From contig JAEYKW010000017.1 in NCBI GenBank assembly GCA_023408075.1, positions 1 to 64,000 on the forward strand: a DNA stretch of 64,000 bases, given 5' to 3'. The DNA comes from Bacillota bacterium. Lineage in GTDB: Bacteria > Bacillota > Clostridia > Christensenellales > SZUA-584. Each line of letters starts with the position of its first letter. Position 1 is the first letter of the stretch. Of the stretch, positions 58,896 through 64,000 are shown piece after piece. Position numbers and translations under genes: made by a program. The notes beneath the pieces were generated by a model. That model ran no database searches, was not told where the DNA came from, and saw nothing but the letters and a program-made list of their open reading frames with translations.

Positions 58896-60011
58896 ATGAT
58901 GAAAAACTACGACATTGTGGCGGCAGGACATATTTGTCTTGATTTGTGTCCCGCTTTTGAAACCAATCAAACGCAGGATATAAGCGCCTTTTTCCGCCCG
59001 GGCAGGCTCATTAATATGGACGGAGTCACGATATCCACTGGCGGCTCCGTTTCGAATACTGGGTTTGCTCTGGCCAAAATGGGACTTCGCGTGCTGCCCG
59101 CCGCCAAAATCGGCGACGATGCGTTTGGCATGCTGATTGCCGGCATTGCGGAAAAAGAAACCGGCAGCCGCATTGCCATGCAGCCCGGCGCGCGTTCGTC
59201 ATATTCCATCGTGCTTTCGCCGCCCGGAATCGACCGTATCATACTGCACGACCCTGCCGGAAACAATGAATTCAGCGCGGATGATATTGATTTTTCCGAA
59301 GTGGAGAAGGCCGGCTTTTTCCATTACGGGTATCCGCCGCTCATGCGAAAGGTCTATCAGGAAGGCGGCAGCGAACTTCTGCGCATATTTGCGGCAGCCA
59401 AAGAGACGGGCGCCGTAACCTCGCTTGATTTTACGCTGCCCGATGCGGCGAGCGAATCCGGACGGATTGACTGGCAGGCGGTGCTGGAAAGAACGCTGCC
59501 GTTTGTAAATCTGTTCATGCCCAGCGTGGAAGAAGCGCTGTATATGCTGAACCGTCCCGAATATGAAAGAATCACCCAAGGCGGCTCGCTCGATTTTGCG
59601 GTCATCCGGGCGCTTGGCACGAAAATTCTCAACATGGGCACAAGGCTTGCTCTTATAAAATGCGGCGTTCACGGCATCTATGTCAAAACGTCGTCCAGTT
59701 CCGACGGCAGCTTTCGGGACAGGGAAATCTTTCAGCCGTCATACGTGGTGGAGCATTTCAAGTCGGCGCTCGGCGGCGGTGACACCGCCATTGCAGGTTT
59801 CCTCGCCGCCATGATAAAAGGCTTTGGCTTAAACGACTGCATGCGCATCGCCTGTGCTTCGGGGGCGCTCTGCTGCACCACATACGATGCCATCGGGGCT
59901 ATGCGCCCCATCGCGCAGATCCGCAGCATGCTGGACGGCCCCTTGAATAGAACAACGCTGCCTGAAACGTATTTGCATTATGATGAAAAGGAACGGTTAT
60001 ATACAATATGA
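58896..60011 (+). CDS. PfkB-family carbohydrate kinase
   Basis: 371 residues. N-terminal IVAAGHICLDLCPAFE and TISTGGSVSNTGFALAKMGLRVLPAAKIGDDAFG bind the sugar; the C-terminal signature reads SALGGGDTAIAGFLAAMIKG, with GGGD in place of the common GAGD, keeping the catalytic Asp. The substrate is unknown; ribokinase-like or fructokinase-like activity is possible. An extended -10 promoter lies upstream. Its stop overlaps the start of a 52-residue membrane protein (ATGA). Confidence 0.88.
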   Translation: MMKNYDIVAAGHICLDLCPAFETNQTQDISAFFRPGRLINMDGVTISTGGSVSNTGFALAKMGLRVLPAAKIGDDAFGMLIAGIAEKETGSRIAMQPGARSSYSIVLSPPGIDRIILHDPAGNNEFSADDIDFSEVEKAGFFHYGYPPLMRKVYQEGGSELLRIFAAAKETGAVTSLDFTLPDAASESGRIDWQAVLERTLPFVNLFMPSVEEALYMLNRPEYERITQGGSLDFAVIRALGTKILNMGTRLALIKCGVHGIYVKTSSSSDGSFRDREIFQPSYVVEHFKSALGGGDTAIAGFLAAMIKGFGLNDCMRIACASGALCCTTYDAIGAMRPIAQIRSMLDGPLNRTTLPETYLHYDEKERLYTI

Positions 60012-60166
60012 AGGAAAAGCTTCGTCAAATTCTTGAGAGAATACGCAATCCACAGCGTGATGAACACGAAAAGGAATTCACCCAGCGCATGAATCTGACG
60101 CGCCTGTTTTTCTTCATCCCTTTTCTGATTGCGGCGCTTGTCTTTTTCCTGATGTCGTTAAAATAA
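60008..60166 (+). CDS. Small single-pass membrane protein, 52 residues
   Basis: A frame from ATG 60008 to TAA 60164-60166. The N-terminal 30 residues are charged and amphipathic (MKEKLRQILERIRNPQRDEH), followed by one membrane helix (LFFFIPFLIAALVFFLMSL) and a Lys end. The start overlaps the PfkB stop by four bases, the standard coupling arrangement, which supports real translation. No family is recognised. It may anchor or regulate the kinase; this is an inference from the coupling. Confidence 0.65.
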   Translation: MKEKLRQILERIRNPQRDEHEKEFTQRMNLTRLFFFIPFLIAALVFFLMSLK

Positions 60167-60239
60167 CCGGCATATATCCTTTATTTGCTTGGTTATTTAT
60201 GTTATTATCTATTAAATTACATGAAATGGCGGTGCGTTC

Positions 60240-60611
60240 ATGGATGTAAGCGAATCTCTGGAAATGTATCTGGAAGCGATTTTGGAGCTCGAAGCGAAAA
60301 ACAGCGTGGTGCGCTCGGTCGATATCGCGCGGTTTTTGGGCGTCACAAAGCCCAGCGTGAACAGAGCCATGAGCAATCTGAAAAAAGAGGGGTACATCCA
60401 TCAGGAGCCGTACGGTGATGTGACGTTTACGGAAAAAGGGCGCATGAAAGCCTCACGCATTCACGAGCTTCATCATGTGATTACGGATTTTCTTGTCAAG
60501 TCTCTCGGCATCGATATCGCGGTGGCCGAATCCGACGCCTGCCGCATGGAGCATGTGATCTCTCCCGAGACCGTCAAAGCCATGAAAGCGTATCTGCGCA
60601 GCCAGCCGTAG
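60240..60611 (+). CDS. DtxR/MntR-type metal-dependent regulator
   Basis: 123 residues. The N-terminal winged helix is typical: ESLEMYLEAILELEAKNSVV, VDIARFLGVTKPSVNRAMSNLKKEGYI. The dimerisation and metal region has SRIHELHHVITDFLVKSLGI and ESDACRMEHVISPETVKAM, retaining the Glu/His pattern of MntR sites. There is no C-terminal SH3 domain, matching the short MntR type. Manganese or iron is the likely co-repressor. No transporter target is adjacent. Confidence 0.9.
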   Translation: MDVSESLEMYLEAILELEAKNSVVRSVDIARFLGVTKPSVNRAMSNLKKEGYIHQEPYGDVTFTEKGRMKASRIHELHHVITDFLVKSLGIDIAVAESDACRMEHVISPETVKAMKAYLRSQP

Positions 60612-60613
60612 TG

Positions 60614-60769
60614 TTATTCGTACATTTCCAGGCTGTTCTGGCAGTCGTTGCAGTACCCGCTGTTTAAATCGTAACAGTCCTGACACATGTAGGCGTTGCA
60701 GCCCCTGCAGTGCTGCATCGAGCGGTCTTCCATCGGCTTTTTGCAGCCTGAGCAGTTCATTTTCGACAT
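60614..60769 (-). CDS. Cys-rich zinc-binding mini-protein, 51 residues
   Basis: From ATG 60769, preceded by GAAGGA. It has four CxxC pairs in a row (CSGC, CRGC, CQDC, CNDC), spaced as in double zinc ribbons or B-box-like folds: MNCSGCKKPMEDR, MQHCRGCNAYMCQDCYDL and GYCNDC. No family is assigned. It converges on the MntR-type gene with a 2-bp gap, so transcripts may overlap. Confidence 0.75.
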   Translation of the reverse strand: MSKMNCSGCKKPMEDRSMQHCRGCNAYMCQDCYDLNSGYCNDCQNSLEMYE

Positions 60770-60877
60770 CACAAATCCTTCTTTCTTATTGCTGCTCATT
60801 AGTATTTGCAAAACCCGGCCTTTCATACTTTGGCCCGTATTGACAAAAAAGTATCGTTTTTCCGCCGCAAATTTATG

Positions 60878-60906
60878 TTGTCAGCACAAAACAACGATGG
60901 TATAAT
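60878..60906 (+). promoter_or_regulatory. Promoter of the rpsF-ssb-rpsR operon
   Basis: TTGTCA (60878-60883) and perfect TATAAT (60901-60906) are exactly 17 bp apart, about 105 nt before the rpsF start. Confidence 0.75.
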
Positions 60907-61010
60907 CAAGCGATATAGCGTCTTTCTTGCTCTGCACGTTTGATGCAGGGCCAACATCCGGCGTTAAAACGTTCGTTTTTGGGCCGGAGAGTCCATAAGG
61001 GAGGTAGAAA
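60907..61010 (+). ncRNA. rpsF 5' leader with possible S6:S18-binding hairpin
   Basis: The leader holds a stem TCCGGC (60957-60962) with GCCGGA (60982-60987) enclosing a smaller AAAAC/GTTTT stem. Bacterial rpsF leaders often carry a CCG-containing hairpin that binds the S6:S18 protein pair and represses translation. The match here is a hand fold, not a model search. Confidence 0.4.
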
Positions 61011-61292
61011 ATGAATAAGTACGAAAGCATGTATATTTTGAAGCCCGACTTAGCCGAGGAAGCGCGCAAAGCGCTGATTGAAAAATTCTCGGGCATCGTC
61101 ACTGAAAACGGCGGCAAAATAGAAAACGTCGACGAATGGGGCCAGAGAAAACTGGCCTATGAAATCGACTACATCAAAGAAGGTTACTACGTGCTCATGA
61201 CTTTTGAAGCACCGTCTGAGTTGCCTTTAGAGCTTGAACGTAATTACAACATCAGCGACAGTGTGCTAAGATACAATGTGATAAGACTGTAA
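61011..61292 (+). CDS. rpsF: 30S ribosomal protein S6
   Basis: 93 residues, normal length. NKYESMYILKPDLAEEARKALIEKF, and VDEWGQRKLAYEIDYIKEGYYVLMTFEAP, are typical S6. A strong GGGAGG precedes the start. First gene of rpsF-ssb-rpsR. S6 pairs with S18 on the 30S platform. Confidence 0.97.
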   Translation: MNKYESMYILKPDLAEEARKALIEKFSGIVTENGGKIENVDEWGQRKLAYEIDYIKEGYYVLMTFEAPSELPLELERNYNISDSVLRYNVIRL

Positions 61293-61307
61293 AGGCAGGT
61301 TTGTATT

Positions 61308-61739
61308 ATGAACAGAGCTATTTTAATCGGGAATCTCACCAAAGATCCGGAGCTGAGGACAACACCGCAGGGCATCTCGGTATGCAGCTTCACAATTGCG
61401 GTCAACAGAGGGTTTGGAGACAAAAAAGATGTTGATTATATACCGGTTGTGACGTGGCGCGGGCTTGCGGACAACTGTTCCAAGTTCTTGGCGAAGGGCC
61501 GCAAGGTGGGTGTATCCGGGCGTATACAAGTCAGAAGCTACGACGCGAACAACGGTGAGAGACGCTATGTAACCGAAATCGTGGCGGATGATGTGGAGTT
61601 TTTATCGCCTAAGGGCGAAGGGGGCGGCAGTGGCGGCAGCCGCATGCAGGATGTTCCTCCGCCGCCGGATGACGCAGGTCTTTTCGGCGATGAGCCTGAC
61701 GATTTTGAGCCTCTGGATGATGAACAGATGCCTTTTTGA
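61308..61739 (+). CDS. ssb: Single-stranded DNA-binding protein
   Basis: 143 residues. The OB fold opens with MNRAILIGNLTKDPELRTTP and continues CSFTIAVNRGF, VTWRGLADNCSKFLAKGRKVGVSGRI. The disordered linker is Gly/Pro-rich and ends in the acidic tip DDEQMPF, the conserved interaction peptide of SSB. Located between the genes for S6 and S18, the standard Firmicutes arrangement. Confidence 0.97.
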   Translation: MNRAILIGNLTKDPELRTTPQGISVCSFTIAVNRGFGDKKDVDYIPVVTWRGLADNCSKFLAKGRKVGVSGRIQVRSYDANNGERRYVTEIVADDVEFLSPKGEGGGSGGSRMQDVPPPPDDAGLFGDEPDDFEPLDDEQMPF

Positions 61740-61756
61740 CAAAATGAGGAGGAGTT

Positions 61757-62008
61757 ATGATGAACGACGATAAGTCGCAGAAGAAAATGCGGCGCGGAAA
61801 ACCCAGACGTAAAATTTGTGCGTTTTGTGCGGATAAATCAAAGAGCATTGATTATAAAGACGTCATGAAATTAAAGCGCTTCCTGACGGAACGCGGCAAG
61901 ATTCAGCCGAGACGGACATCCGGCGTTTGCGCCAAGCATCAGAGAGATCTCGCGATGGCTGTCAAACGGGCGCGTATGATGGCACTGCTGCCGTATTCGC
62001 AGGACTAA
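61757..62008 (+). CDS. rpsR: 30S ribosomal protein S18
   Basis: 83 residues. RRKICAFCADKSKSIDYKDV has the CxxC zinc-binding pair of the C+ form, and LKRFLTERGKIQPRRTSGVCAKHQRDLAMAVKRARMMALLPY is highly conserved. Two ATGs follow AGGAGGAG. Bacteria with zinc-binding S18 often hold a zinc-free paralogue elsewhere. Confidence 0.97.
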   Translation: MMNDDKSQKKMRRGKPRRKICAFCADKSKSIDYKDVMKLKRFLTERGKIQPRRTSGVCAKHQRDLAMAVKRARMMALLPYSQD

Positions 62009-62038
62009 GACAAACATAACAAAAGAGCGGCTTAAAGC

Positions 62039-62081
62039 GGCTATCCATAAAACAGCGATTACGAACTGATTATGGATAGCC
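62039..62081. repeat. 12-bp perfect inverted repeat after rpsR
   Basis: GGCTATCCATAA (62039-62050) and TTATGGATAGCC (62070-62081) face each other across 19 nt, 30 nt after the rpsR stop. No T-tract follows; the real terminator is at 62105. Confidence 0.7.
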
Positions 62082-62104
62082 GGGAAACTGCTTGTAACGA
62101 AAAG

Positions 62105-62138
62105 CAAGGGGATTTACAAAATAGCCCTTGTTTTTTTG
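62105..62138 (+). terminator. Terminator of the rpsF operon
   Basis: CAAGGG and CCCTTG pair across 14 nt and are followed by seven T residues. Confidence 0.75.
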
Positions 62139-62175
62139 TTCTTATAATCCTGCCGGGAAATTGGGATTTAACGCC

Positions 62176-62661
62176 TCATTCTTTAGCGGCCGGATTAAGC
62201 TGTCTCCAGCTTTGCAGCTCAAGAATATTGCCCTCCGGATCTCTCGCGTAAACAAATACCGCCTTTTTCCCGTTTGGATATGACGCAGTAACCAGCTCTC
62301 CGACGCTGCTCCCTCCCGCGCTAATCACCTCTGCTAAAGTTGTTTCCACATCGTCGACCTCAAAAGCGATGTGCGCAATACCCGGGCGGTTAATCTCTGG
62401 AGCTGTGGCTACATCCAGCAAGTCATATGAAAATATCTCAAGTGTCGGGTGATCTTCTCCGTAACCAGGCAAAAGGAGGTGTTCTCCTGTGATATGCGCC
62501 TCGTTTAGTCCTGTGAGTCTGTCTACCCACGGCCCGCGAAGATCACGTGTTTCATTAATACTTTTACAGTGAAGCACAGACTTATAAAAGCCAATCAGTT
62601 TGCTTGCATCTTTAGCGATAATATTCGTATGTGCATAGCGGAACATTCCAAATAATCCCAC
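62176..62661 (-). CDS. VOC-family (glyoxalase/dioxygenase-like) protein
   Basis: 161 residues. A vicinal-oxygen-chelate fold: FRYAHTNIIAKDASKLIGFYKSVL, LLLPGYGEDHPTLEIFSY, GIAHIAFEVDDVETTLAEVI and FVYARDPEGNILELQSW contain the usual His/Glu metal positions. Substrate unknown. The start may be GTG 62661 or ATG 62646; neither has a strong ribosome-binding site. It is a single gene convergent on rpsR. Confidence 0.85.
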   Translation of the reverse strand: MGLFGMFRYAHTNIIAKDASKLIGFYKSVLHCKSINETRDLRGPWVDRLTGLNEAHITGEHLLLPGYGEDHPTLEIFSYDLLDVATAPEINRPGIAHIAFEVDDVETTLAEVISAGGSSVGELVTASYPNGKKAVFVYARDPEGNILELQSWRQLNPAAKE

Positions 62662-62864
62662 GCTTTCTTTTTGTATTGGTAAATTCCTGTTTACATGTGA
62701 ATTGTTTTCATTGTTAATATATCATAACATATAGTAAAAATACTACGGACAGAATCCAGGCCCCCTTCCGATTTTTGTTTCGGCCGGTCTGACTGCCTCT
62801 TTCCGCTCCCTCCGCTACCGTTTGATTGGGCCGTTCCATAAAACCGCTCTTTTTTGTACCCGTT

Positions 62865-63491
62865 TCAAGCTTCTTTCTTGCGGTATACCGCGCACGAAAC
62901 CGCAAACGAGAGCACAAAGCAGGCTGCAACAACAAACGGCGATAAGAGCAGCGCCTGCCTGATTGTCTGCTCACTGATTTGGGGCAGCCCTCCCGCTTGG
63001 CTCATCGCGACGCCAGCCGCCACCGGAATGGCTACCACCGCGATGATGATGACACGCGAGCGTTCCACACCGAATTTATAGACGAGAGGCAGCAGTATGC
63101 TGACGAAAAGCAAGCCCGCCGCGCACAAGGCATAGGCCGTGACGAGCGTTTGCGAAAAGTTGCCGACATTCCTGACGAGGCCGCCCAACCATCCCATCAG
63201 CACCGCTAGCACCCCGCCTGCCAACACAAGCAGCAGCGACAGCAGGTATTTGCTCAGCACCACGTCTTTCCTCGAAACGGGCATTGTGTTCACATACACG
63301 TCCCATCCCGACTGATTGTCGTATGCAAACGACGTCACCGTTGTGATGGCAAACATAATTACGATCATGCCCACAAATATATCCGCGTCATCCAGCATGA
63401 ACGACAGCATGAAGTAGAGCGCCGCAATCAGGAACAGTGTTTTCCCGTACTTTCTCAGATTGTATATGTCTTTTAAAATCAGTCCCTTCAT
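62865..63491 (-). CDS. ABC-2 type transporter permease
   Basis: 208 residues with six membrane segments. MKGLILKDIYNLRKYGKTLFL, FAYDNQSGWDVYVNTMPVSRKDVVLSKYLLS and repeated hydrophobic spans match ABC2_membrane_5-type permeases. It overlaps the ATPase gene by four bases (ATGA) and forms an exporter with it. The substrate is unknown; such two-gene systems export antimicrobial peptides, lipids or drugs. Confidence 0.9.
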   Translation of the reverse strand: MKGLILKDIYNLRKYGKTLFLIAALYFMLSFMLDDADIFVGMIVIMFAITTVTSFAYDNQSGWDVYVNTMPVSRKDVVLSKYLLSLLLVLAGGVLAVLMGWLGGLVRNVGNFSQTLVTAYALCAAGLLFVSILLPLVYKFGVERSRVIIIAVVAIPVAAGVAMSQAGGLPQISEQTIRQALLLSPFVVAACFVLSFAVSCAVYRKKEA

Positions 63492-64000
63492 GACGCATCA
63501 CTCCTCACATAAAACAGCATGATATCTTCAATGTGTGCGGGATCAACGGTGCACCCCGGGTATTTGCGTCGCGCCTCTTCAGGGCTCTTCACAAGCACCT
63601 CATGGCCAAACTGTCCCCTCCTCTGCCCCGCAATGTCGCTGCGATCGAGGCGCGCAAAATCGCTCTGGCCGCATTTCAAAATCCCATAGCCGTATTTCAA
63701 ATCGTCCGCGGACTGCGAGAACACGAGCTGCCCGTCTTTGATCAGCGTCACATAATCGGCCACTTTCTCAAGATCGCTGATGATATGCGTCGATAAGAAT
63801 ATCGACCGTTCCTCATCCTGTATGATATCAAGGAATATATCGAGTATCTCGCTGCGCACCACGGGGTCGAGCCCGCTTGTCGCTTCATCAAGCAGCAGCA
63901 CGCGCGGCCTGTGTGCCAGCGCCACCGAGAGCGAGAGCTTCGTCTTCATGCCTTTTGACAGCTGCTTGACCGTGTTCTTTTCGGGGACACCGAAGCGTTT
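63488..64000 (-). CDS. ABC transporter ATP-binding protein (partial, C-terminal part)
   Basis: 170 residues are visible; the gene runs off the right edge. The signature region VKQLSKGMKTKLSLSVALA is followed by Walker B VLLLDEATSGLDP and the H loop IFLSTHIISDLEKVADYV. Walker A lies outside the window. Partner of the permease gene that it overlaps by four bases. A GntR regulator often precedes such pairs but cannot be seen here. Confidence 0.92.
   Translation of the reverse strand, partial: KRFGVPEKNTVKQLSKGMKTKLSLSVALAHRPRVLLLDEATSGLDPVVRSEILDIFLDIIQDEERSIFLSTHIISDLEKVADYVTLIKDGQLVFSQSADDLKYGYGILKCGQSDFARLDRSDIAGQRRGQFGHEVLVKSPEEARRKYPGCTVDPAHIEDIMLFYVRSDAS

Noticed and set aside
1..64000. 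CRISPR array or prophage
   Set aside because: No regularly spaced direct repeats and no phage structural, portal, terminase or integrase genes were seen.

Overview
The window looks like a chromosomal segment of an anaerobic member of the class Clostridia. The GC content is moderate to high, with a few clearly AT-rich insertions. Evidence for this placement: a Veg-family protein, the rpsF-ssb-rpsR operon, Gram-positive ribosome-binding sites with several TTG/GTG starts, many lipoproteins with a lipobox, C_GCxxG_C_C and EFR1-type ferredoxin genes, a CpXC protein, a CBO0543-family membrane protein, and no outer-membrane genes. No rRNA, CRISPR array or intact prophage is visible. This is an inference from gene content, not a phylogeny.

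Layout. 1-6.2 kb: the 3' end of an IS30-type transposase, an unusually short alanyl-tRNA synthetase, two lipoproteins and a LysM-CAP protein. 6.3-10.8 kb: a GntR/UTRA regulator, an AEC transporter, and an aspartate kinase paired with a DUF1015 protein. 10.9-14.3 kb: a C_GCxxG_C_C protein and a TetR-EFR1 ferredoxin operon. Between them lie a decayed ferredoxin duplicate and an AT-rich serine hydrolase. 14.7-19 kb: an S9 peptidase lipoprotein, a CapA-like lipoprotein, a CpXC protein and tRNA-Pro(GGG). 19.2-20.4 kb: an AT-rich gene of unknown function with a HEPN-like R-x4-H motif.

20.7-30.5 kb: PutP, then a sugar-acid-type catabolic cluster transcribed leftward. It holds an RbsABC-type importer, an aldehyde dehydrogenase, an HxlR regulator with its own promoter, a KDPG aldolase fused to a VOC domain, and KDG kinase. 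Import, oxidation, phosphorylation and aldol cleavage to pyruvate and glyceraldehyde-3-phosphate would fit together, but no dehydratase is present. 31-35.3 kb: an SH3/C39-like secreted protein, an AT-rich NucS-like nuclease and a UvrD helicase. 35.6-40.1 kb: an arsenic operon (ArsR, Acr3, ArsP-type permease, small thioredoxin, CoA-disulfide-reductase/rhodanese fusion) with a near-consensus promoter and two tandem operators.

40.2-44.8 kb: an M14 carboxypeptidase, a CBO0543 protein with its ribosome-binding site inside an inverted repeat, a polysaccharide deacetylase, and a TetR-flavodoxin-FMN-binding operon. 44.9-53.3 kb: a maltodextrin operon (LacI regulator, binding protein, two permeases, MalQ, GlgP) behind three contiguous 12-bp operators. 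53.5-60 kb: a diguanylate cyclase response regulator, CrcB, a large repeat-containing surface protein, an unknown protein overlapping Veg antisense, two DnaA boxes and a PfkB kinase. 60-64 kb: a 52-residue membrane protein, an MntR-type regulator, a Cys-rich mini-protein, rpsF-ssb-rpsR, a VOC protein and the start of an ABC-2 exporter.

No single large new system stands out. The best leads are the short AlaRS, the AT-rich HEPN-like gene beside the tRNA, the KDPG aldolase-VOC operon, the modular interspersed repeat at 35.6 and 50.6 kb, and the ApbE-type flavinylation operon.
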